Source: an uncultured Oscillospiraceae bacterium (GTDB taxonomy: Bacteria > Bacillota > Clostridia > Oscillospirales > Acutalibacteraceae). Taken from it: 33,559 nt of DNA. The stretch lies in assembly GCA_900545625.1 (NCBI GenBank), contig UQZS01000017.1:1-33559 (forward strand). The letters are read 5' to 3'. This document shows, piece after piece, positions 15,141 through 24,333 of the stretch (position 1 is the stretch's first letter; each line of letters opens with the position of its first letter). Under the pieces are notes generated by a model, which made no database searches, had not been told where the DNA came from, and worked only from the letters and a program-made list of their open reading frames with translations. A program made the position numbers and the translations under genes.

Positions 15141-16276
15141 AAATATTGGTGCTTTGTGCAAAAACGGAATCTCTGTTTTGGTTCCGCATGCCCATGATGC
15201 AGGCGTTTCAAGCTGCGGGATACACGGTATATGCCGCCGGGGATGCGCCCGAATCCGAATGGGCTTCCGAATTTTTGCCGCGGGGTATTGTTTACCGTCA
15301 AATTCCCGTCAGCCGCAACGGGACGAATCCGCTTGCCGACCTGAAGCTTTTGCGCGCACTCGAACGGCTGCTTCGCGAGATACAGCCGGACAAGATCTTT
15401 GCCTTTCAGGCAAAGCCCATCGCCTACGGTGCAGTGGCGGCGAAACGGTGCGGTATTTCCGGGTTCTATCCGCTGATCGCGGGGCTGGGTTCCATTTTTC
15501 GCGGCGAAGGGACGAAGGCGCGTTTGCTGCGCAGGATACTTTCGGTGCAGTATAAGGCGGCATGCCGCTATGCACCTGCGGTGATCCTGCAAAACCCGGA
15601 TGACCGTGACGAGCTTGTGCGTCTCGGCGTTCTGGATCCCGAAAAGGCGCGCCTGATCCACGGCTCCGGCGTGGACGTGGAACGGTTTGGTGTCACGCCG
15701 CTGCCTGAAACACCGACGATGCTGTTCGTCGGGCGGCTGATCAAAGATAAGGGCATTGTGGAGTATCTCGACGCCTGCCGTATCGTAAAAGCGGCGTATC
15801 CCGAAGCGCGCTGCATGCTGGTCGGGCCGTTCGACACGAACCCCTCCGCCATGCAGCCTGCGGAGCTGGAAGCCTATACGTCTGACGGCACGGTGGAATA
15901 CTGCGGCGAGCAGGCGGATGTCCTGCCGTTCCTCGAAAAAGCCTCCGTGTTTGTATTGCCCTCTTACCACGAGGGTACGCCGAAAAGCGTGCTGGAGGCA
16001 ATGTCGTGCGGTCGCGCGATCGTAACGACCGACGCGCCGGGCTGCCGTGAAACGGTGCGCGACGGCGTCAACGGGTATTTGGTACCCGTCAAGGATGCGG
16101 CGGCAGTCGCCGAAAAGGCGCTTGCGCTTTTGCGTGATCCCGCTTTGTGCGCTGCGTTCGGTGCGCAAAGCCGCACGATCGCAGAGGACGTGTTTGATGT
16201 AAACAAGGTCAATGCGGATATTATGGATATTATGGATATTCAGCCTAAGGGAGTGGAGCAATATGTCTCTGTATGA
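15137..16276 (+). CDS. GT4 glycosyltransferase (PglA/CapM-like)
   Basis: A 379-residue GT-B glycosyltransferase, retaining type. The N-terminal half has the KILVLCAKTESLFWFRMPMM opening and a SRNGTNPLADLK stretch seen in PglA-like enzymes that add the second sugar, often GalNAc, to an undecaprenyl-diphosphate-linked sugar. The C-terminal half has FVGRLIKDKGI and the EGTPKSVLEAMSCGRAIV donor-binding EX7E region. The GTG start at 15137 overlaps the preceding stop and has GAGGAGGT. Placed right after the initiating transferase, it most likely adds the second residue. Its last 12 codons overlap the next gene's start. Confidence 0.87.
   Translation: MKILVLCAKTESLFWFRMPMMQAFQAAGYTVYAAGDAPESEWASEFLPRGIVYRQIPVSRNGTNPLADLKLLRALERLLREIQPDKIFAFQAKPIAYGAVAAKRCGISGFYPLIAGLGSIFRGEGTKARLLRRILSVQYKAACRYAPAVILQNPDDRDELVRLGVLDPEKARLIHGSGVDVERFGVTPLPETPTMLFVGRLIKDKGIVEYLDACRIVKAAYPEARCMLVGPFDTNPSAMQPAELEAYTSDGTVEYCGEQADVLPFLEKASVFVLPSYHEGTPKSVLEAMSCGRAIVTTDAPGCRETVRDGVNGYLVPVKDAAAVAEKALALLRDPALCAAFGAQSRTIAEDVFDVNKVNADIMDIMDIQPKGVEQYVSV
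16216..16240 (+). repeat. 9-base tandem repeat at the end of the GT4 gene
   Basis: GGATATTAT occurs twice in tandem and begins a third copy (GGATATT), encoding a repeated Met-Asp-Ile. The unit is a multiple of three, so slippage would change the length but not the frame. Confidence 0.7.
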
Positions 16277-17582
16277 AAAAATCATCAACGGCGAGGAAAA
16301 AATATCCTTGGTGGGGCTCGGCTATGTCGGCATGCCGATCGCGGTCGCCTTCTCGAAAAAGGTCAAGGTGGTCGGATACGATTTGAACGCCGCCAAGATC
16401 GAGCTGTATAAAAACGGCATAGACCCGACCAACGAGGTCGGCGGCGAAGCGGTCAAGGCGTGCAGCGTGGAATTCACGGCGGATGAAACGAAGCTGCGCG
16501 AGGCGAAATTCCATATCGTTGCCGTGCCCACGCCCGTAAACGACGATCACACGCCCGACCTTACGCCGGTCGAGGGCGCGTCCGAGATCGTCGGACGCAA
16601 TCTTACAAAGGGCTCGATCGTCGTATATGAATCCACCGTATACCCCGGCGTGACCGAGGACGTCTGCGTACAGATCCTCGAACGCGAATCTGGCTTAAAG
16701 TGTGGTGTGGATTTTAAGGTCGGTTATTCTCCCGAACGCATCAACCCCGGCGATAAGGTACACCGCTTGGAGACGATCACCAAGATCGTCAGCGGTATGG
16801 ACGAAGAAACGCTGGATACCGTGGCAAAGGTCTACGAGCTGGTGGTCGAAGCGGGCGTGCACCGTGCCGAGAGCATCAAGGTCGCCGAAGCCGCCAAGGT
16901 CATTGAGAACAGCCAGCGCGACATCAACATCGCGTTTATGAATGAGCTGTCTATCATTTTCAACAAAATGGGCATCGACACACAGTCCGTTTTAAAGGCG
17001 GCGGGGACGAAATGGAATTTTCTCAAGTTTTATCCCGGTCTTGTGGGCGGCCACTGCATCGGCGTCGATCCCTATTACCTGACCTATAAGGCGGAAGAAC
17101 TCGGCTACCACAGCCAGATCATTCTGTCGGGACGGCGCATCAACGACGACATGGGCAAATACGTTGCCGAAAATGTCGTGAAAAAGCTGATCGCGGCGGA
17201 TGTTTCCATTAAGAATGCCAAGGTCGCGATTTTGGGCTTCACCTTTAAGGAGAACTGCCCCGATACGCGCAACACAAAGATCATCGACATCTACAAAGAG
17301 CTGCAGGAATACGGCATCACGGCGATGATCGCCGACCCGACGGCGGACGCGGACGAGGCAAAGCGTCTGTACGGCGTGGAATTTACCGATATGGATACGA
17401 TCCGCGACTGCGACGCGGTGGTGCTTGCCGTGGCGCACGAGGCGTTTAAGGCGCTTTCACAGGCGGACTTTGACAAGATGTTCAAGGTAGGCGACAACGG
17501 CAAAAAGGTGCTCGTGGACATCAAAGGCCTTTTGGACCGCAAGCAGTACGAAGCGGCAGGCTATAAATACTGGAGGCTGTAA
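16263..17582 (+). CDS. UDP-N-acetylhexosamine 6-dehydrogenase (TviB/WbpO-like)
   Basis: A 439-residue nucleotide-sugar dehydrogenase of the UDP-Glc/GDP-Man DH family. It oxidises C6 of a UDP-HexNAc twice with NAD+ to give a uronic acid. Rossmann motif GLGYVG at residues 18-23; the central helix has EAAKVIENSQRDINIAFMNE; the catalytic Cys is C265 in GGHCIGVDPYYL. Sequence style fits the Vi antigen TviB / WbpO branch, not UDP-glucose dehydrogenase. The ATG at 16263 behind GGGAG starts it; an earlier in-frame ATG at 16212 lies in the MDI repeat of the previous gene and is unlikely. Paired with the next gene it predicts N-acetylgalactosaminuronic acid. Confidence 0.9.
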   Translation: MSLYEKIINGEEKISLVGLGYVGMPIAVAFSKKVKVVGYDLNAAKIELYKNGIDPTNEVGGEAVKACSVEFTADETKLREAKFHIVAVPTPVNDDHTPDLTPVEGASEIVGRNLTKGSIVVYESTVYPGVTEDVCVQILERESGLKCGVDFKVGYSPERINPGDKVHRLETITKIVSGMDEETLDTVAKVYELVVEAGVHRAESIKVAEAAKVIENSQRDINIAFMNELSIIFNKMGIDTQSVLKAAGTKWNFLKFYPGLVGGHCIGVDPYYLTYKAEELGYHSQIILSGRRINDDMGKYVAENVVKKLIAADVSIKNAKVAILGFTFKENCPDTRNTKIIDIYKELQEYGITAMIADPTADADEAKRLYGVEFTDMDTIRDCDAVVLAVAHEAFKALSQADFDKMFKVGDNGKKVLVDIKGLLDRKQYEAAGYKYWRL

Positions 17583-17584
17583 GC

Positions 17585-18559
17585 ATGGGGTATCGAGAAC
17601 TTGAGTTTCCGAGCGGGACGACCTTTCTCGTCACAGGCGCGGCGGGCTTTATCGGCTCGAACCTGTGCGAGGCGATCTTGGAAAAGGGCTGCAAGGTAAA
17701 AGCCCTTGACGACCTTTCCACCGGCAAGCAGCAAAATGTGGATCTGTTTGCGGACGACCCGAATTATACCTTCCTCAAGGGCGACATCAAAGATCTCGAT
17801 ACCTGCGTCGCCGCGTGCGAGGGCGTGGATTATGTCCTGCATCAGGCGGCTTGGGGCAGCGTGCCGCGCTCCATCGAAATGCCGCTGTTTTACTGTCGGA
17901 ACAACATCGAGGGCACGCTCAATATGCTCGAAGCCGCACGGCAGCAAGGCGTGAAAAAATTCGTGTATGCGTCCTCCTCGTCCGTGTACGGCGATGAACC
18001 GAATCTGCCTAAGACCGAGGGACGCGAGGGCAACCTGCTTTCGCCTTATGCGCTGACCAAGCGCTGCGACGAAGAGTGGGCAAAGCTGTATACCAAGCTC
18101 TACGGCTTGGACACCTACGGCATGCGCTATTTCAACGTGTTCGGCCGCCGGCAGGATCCGGACGGCGCGTATGCCGCGGTCATCCCGAAATTCTTAAAAC
18201 AGCTTATGCGCGGCGAGACCCCGACCATCAACGGCGACGGCAGGCAGAGCCGCGACTTCACGTATATCGACAATGTCATTGAGGCGAACCTCAAAGCCTG
18301 CCTTGCTTCGCACGAGGCGGCGGGCGAAGCGTTCAACATCGCCTACGGCGGGCGCGAATACCTCATCGACATTTATTACGGGCTTACAAAAGCACTGGGC
18401 GTCGAGGTGGAACCCAACTTCGGCCCCGACCGCAAGGGCGACATCAAGCACTCGAACGCCGACATCTCAAAAGCGCGTAAGCTTCTCGGCTACGATCCCG
18501 ATTACAGCTTCCAAGACGGCATCCGGCTTGCCATCGAATGGTATAAGGAGAATCTGTGA
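17585..18559 (+). CDS. UDP-N-acetylglucosamine 4-epimerase (TviC/WbpP-like)
   Basis: A 324-residue short-chain (extended SDR) epimerase interconverting UDP-GlcNAc/UDP-GalNAc or their uronic acids. It has GAAGFIGS (18-25) for NAD+, ASSSSVYGDEP, the catalytic YALTK (Y155, K159), the RYFNVFGRRQDP segment, and GDGRQSRDFTYIDNV. RRQDP and the HQAAWGSVPRS stretch are typical of the WbpP/TviC group, which prefers N-acetylated sugars. It starts two bases after the dehydrogenase with GGAGG inside that gene, so the two are translated together and probably form one pathway. Confidence 0.9.
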   Translation: MGYRELEFPSGTTFLVTGAAGFIGSNLCEAILEKGCKVKALDDLSTGKQQNVDLFADDPNYTFLKGDIKDLDTCVAACEGVDYVLHQAAWGSVPRSIEMPLFYCRNNIEGTLNMLEAARQQGVKKFVYASSSSVYGDEPNLPKTEGREGNLLSPYALTKRCDEEWAKLYTKLYGLDTYGMRYFNVFGRRQDPDGAYAAVIPKFLKQLMRGETPTINGDGRQSRDFTYIDNVIEANLKACLASHEAAGEAFNIAYGGREYLIDIYYGLTKALGVEVEPNFGPDRKGDIKHSNADISKARKLLGYDPDYSFQDGIRLAIEWYKENL

Positions 18560-18562
18560 TTT

Positions 18563-19459
18563 ATGATAGATTATAGGAAAATCATCAAAAACAGAGAGCT
18601 TCGACTGAAGCTGATCTCCATGCTTTCCTGGATCCCCGACAAACCGTATCTTAAAATGGTTTATCGGATCAAAACGGGGCGGAAACTGAATTTGGAGCGC
18701 CCGGTCGGCTTTAACGAAAAACTCAACTGGTTAAAGCTGCACGATATACATCCCGAATACACGCAGCTGGTGGACAAGCTGCAGGTCAGAGCGTATATAG
18801 CCCGTGTTTTAGGCGAAGAATACCTGTTCCCGCTGTACGGCGCATGGGAGTCTTTTGACCAAATCGACTTCGATGCGCTGCCGAATGAATTTGTGCTTAA
18901 ATGCAATCATGATTCAGGCAGCGTGAAAATCATTCGGGACAAATCAAAAATGGATCATAAAGCGATGCGGCGTTTCTTTGAAGGCAGGCTCAAAAGAAAT
19001 CCGTTTTATGACAGCCGCGAGTATCCCTATAAAAATGTTACGCCCTGCATCATGGCAGAACAGCTTATGAAGGACGCGGACAATGCGGCGGAGCTGAAAG
19101 ACTACAAATTTTTCTGCTTTGGCGGAAAACCGCAGTTCCTCTATTTGTCGGAGGGCTTGGCGAATCATGACACGGCGCGGATCAATTATCTGACGCTGGA
19201 CTGGAAAAAAGCCCCTTTTACAAGGGCCGATTTTGCAGAGCTTGACGTGCTGCCGCCAAAACCTGCAACCTTTGAAAAAATGCTTGAGATTTGTGAAGCC
19301 GTTTCCAAAGATATGCCTTTTGTTCGCGTTGATTTATATGATGTAAACGGGCAGATCTATTTTGGCGAGTTCACCTTTTTCCCGGGCGGCGGCTATACCA
19401 TCATGTCTCCGGAGACTTGGGAGAAAAAACTGGGGGATATGATCCCGCTCGACATATAA
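18563..19459 (+). CDS. TupA-like ATP-grasp protein
   Basis: A 298-residue ATP-grasp fold protein of the TupA-like group found in capsule and teichuronopeptide loci. Marks: PVGFNEKLNWLKLHD near residue 50, FVLKCNHDSGS (Lys/nucleotide-binding strand), KDYKFFCFGGKPQF, and a metal-binding end VRVDLYD...IYFGEFTFFPGGGY. TupA itself helps attach polyglutamate to polyglucuronate in an alkaliphilic Bacillus. Here, next to a uronic acid pathway, it may add an amino acid to a carboxyl group by amide ligation; that is inference. Codon use is slightly more AT-rich than the preceding gene. Confidence 0.8.
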   Translation: MIDYRKIIKNRELRLKLISMLSWIPDKPYLKMVYRIKTGRKLNLERPVGFNEKLNWLKLHDIHPEYTQLVDKLQVRAYIARVLGEEYLFPLYGAWESFDQIDFDALPNEFVLKCNHDSGSVKIIRDKSKMDHKAMRRFFEGRLKRNPFYDSREYPYKNVTPCIMAEQLMKDADNAAELKDYKFFCFGGKPQFLYLSEGLANHDTARINYLTLDWKKAPFTRADFAELDVLPPKPATFEKMLEICEAVSKDMPFVRVDLYDVNGQIYFGEFTFFPGGGYTIMSPETWEKKLGDMIPLDI

Positions 19460-19517
19460 AAGCGGTCAGCAATAAGCGCGGCGCAGCTTTTGCGGATTTG
19501 GAAAGAGGGAACAGCTT

Positions 19518-20801
19518 TTGAAAATTCTTTTTATTTCCATGTCGCCGATCCATAAAGGCGTTAGCATCGGCAATACGTTTTTGAACGTGCTGGAGGGGTT
19601 CCCGGATGCGGAATTTTCCAGCGTATATACCAAAGGCGGCGCGCCGGACGCCCGTGTTCAAAACGCATTTCAAATCAGCGAAAAAATGCTGGTCAAAAAG
19701 CTGCTGCACAAAACGGATACGGCCGGCAGACGGGTCGAGGAACGCGGCGTGCAGACAGATGCGCACCCGGATAAGCTCGTAACGTTCGCCCGAAAAAAAC
19801 GGTACACGGTTTTCTTTTGGGGACAGGCGCTTTTGTGGGCGCTGCCGTACTGGAAGTCGGACGCGCTACACGCCTTTTTGGACGAATGTAAGCCGGACAT
19901 CCTGTTTACAGTTCTTTCGGATTCCGTGCCGCTGAACAGATTGATCTGCCATATTCAGGCATATTTGCAAAAGCCGCTTGTGATTTATGCGTGGGATAAC
20001 AATTATACGTTAAAAATGGGCGCGGTTTCGCCGCTGTACCGTCTGAATCGGCATATCAGCCGTATCTATATGCGCGCAACGGTGAAAAAAGCCGCGCAGA
20101 TGTATGTGATCTCCGACGTGCAAAAGCGCGATTATGAAAAGGCCTTTGGCATGCCTTGCAAGGTGCTCACAAAATCGGCGGATTTTTCGGGCGACCCGCC
20201 CGTGAAAGCCGCCTACAACACGCCTTTGCAGATCGTCTTTACGGGCAACATCAGCACGAACCGCTGGAAGAGCCTTGCCATGATCGCCCGTGCACTGCAA
20301 ACCGTTAATCGTGACGGCGTGCGTGCGCAGCTGCGCATTTATACGGCAACGCCCTTGACGGAAAACATGCGGGCGGCGCTCGATATCGACGGCTCTTCCT
20401 TTTTGATGGGCGCCGTCCCTGCAAGCGAGATCCCGCACATCCAATCGGATGCGGACATGCTTGTACACGTTGAGGCATTCGACAGCAAAAACCGCCTTGC
20501 GGTGCGGCAGTCCTTTTCCACAAAGCTTGTGGATTACTTTAAGGCGGCACGACCGATCTTGGCGGTCGGCCCACGCGAAGTGGCGTCTGTGGCGCATTTG
20601 CTCGAAAACGATTGTGCGCTGGTTGCCGAAACGGTCGGGGAGATAGAAACGGCGCTCGAAGCCGTGCTGGCAGACCCCGGCAAGCTCAACGACTTGTCAG
20701 AAAAGGCGTATGCCTGCGGCCGGGCGCATCACGATAAAGCTGTGATGCAGCAAATGCTGGAAGCGGATCTGAACCGTGTTGCAAAGGAGGGGCAGGCTTG
20801 A
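19518..20801 (+). CDS. GT-B glycosyltransferase
   Basis: A 427-residue protein with a GT-B plan: an N-terminal MKILFISMSPIHKG strand, a middle region carrying YAWDNNYTLKMG, and a C-terminal donor domain with IVFTGNIS and a FSTKLVDYFKAARPILAVGP loop in the place of the usual EX7E region. It probably extends the repeat unit. The start is TTG 19518 after AGAGGGA. It overlaps the next gene by four bases (TTGA). Sugar and linkage cannot be read from sequence. Confidence 0.75.
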   Translation: MKILFISMSPIHKGVSIGNTFLNVLEGFPDAEFSSVYTKGGAPDARVQNAFQISEKMLVKKLLHKTDTAGRRVEERGVQTDAHPDKLVTFARKKRYTVFFWGQALLWALPYWKSDALHAFLDECKPDILFTVLSDSVPLNRLICHIQAYLQKPLVIYAWDNNYTLKMGAVSPLYRLNRHISRIYMRATVKKAAQMYVISDVQKRDYEKAFGMPCKVLTKSADFSGDPPVKAAYNTPLQIVFTGNISTNRWKSLAMIARALQTVNRDGVRAQLRIYTATPLTENMRAALDIDGSSFLMGAVPASEIPHIQSDADMLVHVEAFDSKNRLAVRQSFSTKLVDYFKAARPILAVGPREVASVAHLLENDCALVAETVGEIETALEAVLADPGKLNDLSEKAYACGRAHHDKAVMQQMLEADLNRVAKEGQA

Positions 20802-22015
20802 AGATTCTGCAGATCAACGCGGTCAATCAAATTGCGAGCACGGGCAGAAACGTCTCGGAAATGGCAGCATTTCTGCAAAAGGAGGGGCACACTTGTGCCG
20901 TTGCCTATTCCGTTGGGCCGTCTGTTCACCCCGAATCGGAATTTCGCATCGGCTCCGCGCCGGATGCGAAGCTGCACGGGCTTTTGTCGCGTGTTTCGGG
21001 CAAACAGGGGTATTTCTCTAAACCCGCGACACGCAAGCTGCTGAGCTTTACAGATGAATTTGCGCCGGATGTGGTCGTGCTGCACAATCTGCACGCAAAT
21101 TACATCCATTTGCCACTGCTGCTCGGCTATCTTGCAAAAAAGGATATCCCGACGGTGGCTGTGCTGCACGACTGCTGGTTCTATACGGGTAAGTGCTGCC
21201 ACTACACCGCAGCGGGCTGTTATAAATGGCAGGAACGGTGCGGGGCTTGCCCCGCGCTGAAAAAATACAACACAAGCTGGTTTTTTGATAAGACCGCCGA
21301 CATGCTCGCGGACAAAAAAGCGCTGTTCGGCGCGATACCGCGGTTGGGCGTGGTCGGCGTCTCCGACTGGCTGACCGATGAGGCGAAGCGTGCGCCGGTA
21401 TTCCGAAATGCCAAGATCATCCAACGAATTTACAATTGGGTGGATACCGATCGCTTTGCCCCGCAGGACGCTTCTGCGCTGCGTGCACAAATGGGCTTGC
21501 AAAACAAACAGATCGTGCTGTGTGTGGCAAGCCGATGGACGCAAGAGAAGGGCTTGGATACCGTTATGCAGCTTGCCGGAGGTCTGGCAGACGATCAAGT
21601 CCTGCTTTTAATCGGCAATGCGCCGGAAGAATGTTTGACCGATCCCCATATTCTGCACGTTCCCGCGACGAACAATACGGAGGAACTTGCGGCGTACTAC
21701 TGCATGGCGGATGTGTTCGTGCAGCCGTCTTTGGAGGAAACGTTCGGCAAGGTCACGGCGGAGGCGCTCTCCTGCGGCACGCCGGTGGTCTGCTTTGATT
21801 CCACGGCAAACCCCGAGCTTATCGGCGAGGGCTGCGGCGCGGTGGCGCCGGCGGGTGATGTGAACGCGCTGGCAGGCTGTGTTCAGTCCGTCTTGGCGGC
21901 GGGCAAAGCGGCATCTGCCGAACGCTGCCGCGCATTCGCGCTGCAAAATTTCCGCTTGGAGGAGAATATGCGGCAGTATTTGCAGTTGTTTGAAGCGCTG
22001 TGCGCCATGCATTGA
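20798..22015 (+). CDS. GT4 glycosyltransferase (WcaC-like)
   Basis: A 405-residue GT-B enzyme starting at TTG 20798 behind AAAGGAGGGG. The N-terminal half contains HDCWFYTGKCCHY with further cysteines up to CGACP (around residues 126-151), a Cys-rich loop seen in a subset of colanic-acid-type glycosyltransferases and possibly metal-binding. The C-terminal domain has VASRWTQEKGLD and PSLEETFGKVTAEALSCGTPVV, the donor-binding EX7E region. Translationally coupled to the gene before it. Acceptor and donor unknown. Confidence 0.87.
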   Translation: MKILQINAVNQIASTGRNVSEMAAFLQKEGHTCAVAYSVGPSVHPESEFRIGSAPDAKLHGLLSRVSGKQGYFSKPATRKLLSFTDEFAPDVVVLHNLHANYIHLPLLLGYLAKKDIPTVAVLHDCWFYTGKCCHYTAAGCYKWQERCGACPALKKYNTSWFFDKTADMLADKKALFGAIPRLGVVGVSDWLTDEAKRAPVFRNAKIIQRIYNWVDTDRFAPQDASALRAQMGLQNKQIVLCVASRWTQEKGLDTVMQLAGGLADDQVLLLIGNAPEECLTDPHILHVPATNNTEELAAYYCMADVFVQPSLEETFGKVTAEALSCGTPVVCFDSTANPELIGEGCGAVAPAGDVNALAGCVQSVLAAGKAASAERCRAFALQNFRLEENMRQYLQLFEALCAMH

Positions 22016-22030
22016 GGTGAAAAGGATTTC

Positions 22031-23113
22031 ATGCTGTTTTATTTGATCGGGCTTTTGGTTTTATGCGCGGCAGCTATAGCCGTCGTGCGGCCGCGGCAGC
22101 GGCGGCTCCCCGGGAAAAAGCCTTTTCTTACGAAGGAACGGTTGGCGCTCATGTCCGTTTGCCTGTTCCTGTTTCTGGTCTATGCCCTGCAAGACCTGCA
22201 TTCCAACGGTGACCTGATACTCTATGCCGACCGCTTTAATGAATTGCAGCACATCAGCGTCCGATCGTTTGTGCGCGGGATAGACGAATACAAAGACCCG
22301 GTCTACCATCTTTTGGGGCTGCTGCTCAGCAAGATCGGCTTTGATTTTTACGCATGGAAAGCGCTGATCTCCCTTGTGTTCGTTTTGGGGCTTTACCGGC
22401 TTTTGATGTATCATTCCGCCGACCCGGCGCTGAGCCTGGTCGTGTTCTTGGCGCTGGATCTGTTCGGCTTTTCTTTAAGCGGTCTGCGGCAGACCTTGGC
22501 GATCGGCATTTTGTTTTTCTCGTATCCTTTTTTGAAGGAAAAGCGGTTCTTCCGCTTCGCGCTGATCGTGGTGACCGCCTCGCTGTTCCACAGCACCGCG
22601 CTGATCTTCCTGCTGGCATACCCCGTGTACCGCCTGCGCCTGCGTCTGCGCAATATCCTGATCCTGGCGGCTGCGGGCATTGTGGTGTTGTTTAATGCAG
22701 CGCCGCTCACCAACCTCTATTTGCGGCTGACGGGTATGGACGATCTGTATACGGCTTATTTGGAGGAAAGCAGCGGACTCAACCTGACGGGTGTGCTGAT
22801 CTCCGGAAGTATTTGGCTGTTCTGCGTGTGTATTCTGTACTCCAACCGTTCCAATCGGCGAGATGAGCGCCTTTGCAACCTGTCGCTGCTCGCCTTTTTC
22901 CTGCGCATCCTTGCGACGGTGCAGCTTGCGGAGTTTTTCCGCATTTCCATGTATTTCTCGATGTTCGACCTTTTGATGATCGCGGACGCGTGCTCCTGCT
23001 ACACAGAGGAGCGCTCCATGACCCGCTTTAAGACCGCCGGCGTATCGCTGGCGCTGACAGGATATTACTTTATCGCGCAAAACGGAAACATTCTCAGCTA
23101 TATGCTGCGGTGA
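22031..23113 (+). CDS. EpsG-like membrane protein, candidate polysaccharide polymerase
   Basis: A 360-residue protein with about ten hydrophobic segments. The SNGDLILYADRFNELQ and EYKDPVYHLLGLLLSKIG segments after the second span, and the SLSGLRQTLAIGILFFSYPFLKEKRF stretch mid-protein (residues around 155-180), are hallmarks of the EpsG family. These act as Wzy-type polymerases, joining lipid-linked repeat units outside the membrane. It is the only polymerase candidate in the window. The ATG at 22031 has AAAAGGA. Confidence 0.83.
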   Translation: MLFYLIGLLVLCAAAIAVVRPRQRRLPGKKPFLTKERLALMSVCLFLFLVYALQDLHSNGDLILYADRFNELQHISVRSFVRGIDEYKDPVYHLLGLLLSKIGFDFYAWKALISLVFVLGLYRLLMYHSADPALSLVVFLALDLFGFSLSGLRQTLAIGILFFSYPFLKEKRFFRFALIVVTASLFHSTALIFLLAYPVYRLRLRLRNILILAAAGIVVLFNAAPLTNLYLRLTGMDDLYTAYLEESSGLNLTGVLISGSIWLFCVCILYSNRSNRRDERLCNLSLLAFFLRILATVQLAEFFRISMYFSMFDLLMIADACSCYTEERSMTRFKTAGVSLALTGYYFIAQNGNILSYMLR

Positions 23114-23165
23114 TTGAAAACGAGCCGCCGAATTTGCCGAAGGGCATGGCAAGGGGAACGGGCTT

Positions 23166-24311
23166 ATGGATAAAACGATTTATTACCTCGGCTATTACGA
23201 TACCGATGCGAACAAAAGCGAAAACCGCAATTATGTGCTTGCCGCCAGCAATAAAATGACCTATATCGTCTCGGCGCTGGAGCGCGCGGGCTTTTGTGTG
23301 GAACTTGTTTCCGCGTCGCAAACGCATAACCCGCAAAAATACGAAGCAAAAACCGTCCCCGTCGGGGAAAAGAGCCGTCTGCATCTGTTTAAGACGCTGC
23401 CGTGGGGCAATAAGCTGCGCCGCATATGCAGCACCCTGTACGGCGCATGGCAGGTATTTCGGTACCTGCGGCGGCATGTCGGGAAAGACGATACGCTCGT
23501 GGTGTACCATTCCCTCGCCTACGCGCGCACCGTGCGTTGGCTCAAAAAGCGCAAGGGCTTTCGGCTGGTGCTGGAGGTCGAGGAGATCTACGCCGATGTG
23601 AGCAGGCGTGAGAAAGAAAGGGCATTGGAACACGCTCTGTTCCGTTGTGCGGACGCATATATTTTCCCGACCGAGCTGCTCAACGAAAAGCTGAATGTGC
23701 AAGAGCGGCCGTATGCGATCGTGTGCGGTACCTACGAGGTGCAGCCTGACAGGCAATGCTCTTTCGGCGACGATCACATTCACGCGGTCTACGCGGGCAC
23801 ATTTGACCCGCGCAAGGGCGGCGCACAAACAGCGGTCGCAGCCGCCGCGTTTTTGCCCGAAAAGTATCATATGCATATCATCGGCTTCGGCAACCGGCAG
23901 GATACGCAAAACCTGCAAAATGCCGTGCGGGAAGCCGCCGAGCGCTGCGCCGGTCTTCTGACCTATGACGGCTGCTTGTCGGGCGAGGATTATATCCGTT
24001 TTCTGCAAAGCTGCCAAATCGGCTTGAGCACGCAAAATGCCGACGCGCAGTTCAACGATACCTCGTTCCCGTCCAAGGTGCTTTCGTACCTTGCGAACGG
24101 GATGCGGGTGGTTTCCGTCCGCATCCCGGTGCTCGAACGCTCCGAAGTCGGCGATCTGCTGTATTTTTACGATGAAAACACACCGCAGGCGGTCGCCGAA
24201 GCGATTTGCAGGGTCGATGTGACCGAGCCTTATGACAGCCGCCGCCGCATCGCAGAGCTGGATGAGGCGTTCGTAACGGCGCTCGGCGCGATGCTTGACG
24301 CACGCGGATGA
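23166..24311 (+). CDS. GT-B glycosyltransferase
   Basis: A 381-residue protein. The opening MDKTIYYLGYYDT is followed by a segment close in style to other GT4 proteins of EPS loci (LVLEVEEIYADV, where an acidic pair follows the hydrophobic strand). The C-terminal half has VYAGTFDPRKGGA and FNDTSFPSKVLSYLANGMRVVSV, the donor-site loop with a Ser-Lys-Val-Leu in place of a clear EX7E. The start ATG 23166 has only a weak AAGGGG upstream. A 52-base gap precedes it. Donor and linkage unknown. Confidence 0.72.
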   Translation: MDKTIYYLGYYDTDANKSENRNYVLAASNKMTYIVSALERAGFCVELVSASQTHNPQKYEAKTVPVGEKSRLHLFKTLPWGNKLRRICSTLYGAWQVFRYLRRHVGKDDTLVVYHSLAYARTVRWLKKRKGFRLVLEVEEIYADVSRREKERALEHALFRCADAYIFPTELLNEKLNVQERPYAIVCGTYEVQPDRQCSFGDDHIHAVYAGTFDPRKGGAQTAVAAAAFLPEKYHMHIIGFGNRQDTQNLQNAVREAAERCAGLLTYDGCLSGEDYIRFLQSCQIGLSTQNADAQFNDTSFPSKVLSYLANGMRVVSVRIPVLERSEVGDLLYFYDENTPQAVAEAICRVDVTEPYDSRRRIAELDEAFVTALGAMLDARG

Positions 24312-24333
24312 AAATTTGACGGGAGGCATTTCG

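Noticed and set aside
14876..16288. Open frame of 470 codons on the minus strand
   Set aside because: Antisense to the GT4 gene; the + strand product has clear glycosyltransferase motifs and good starts.
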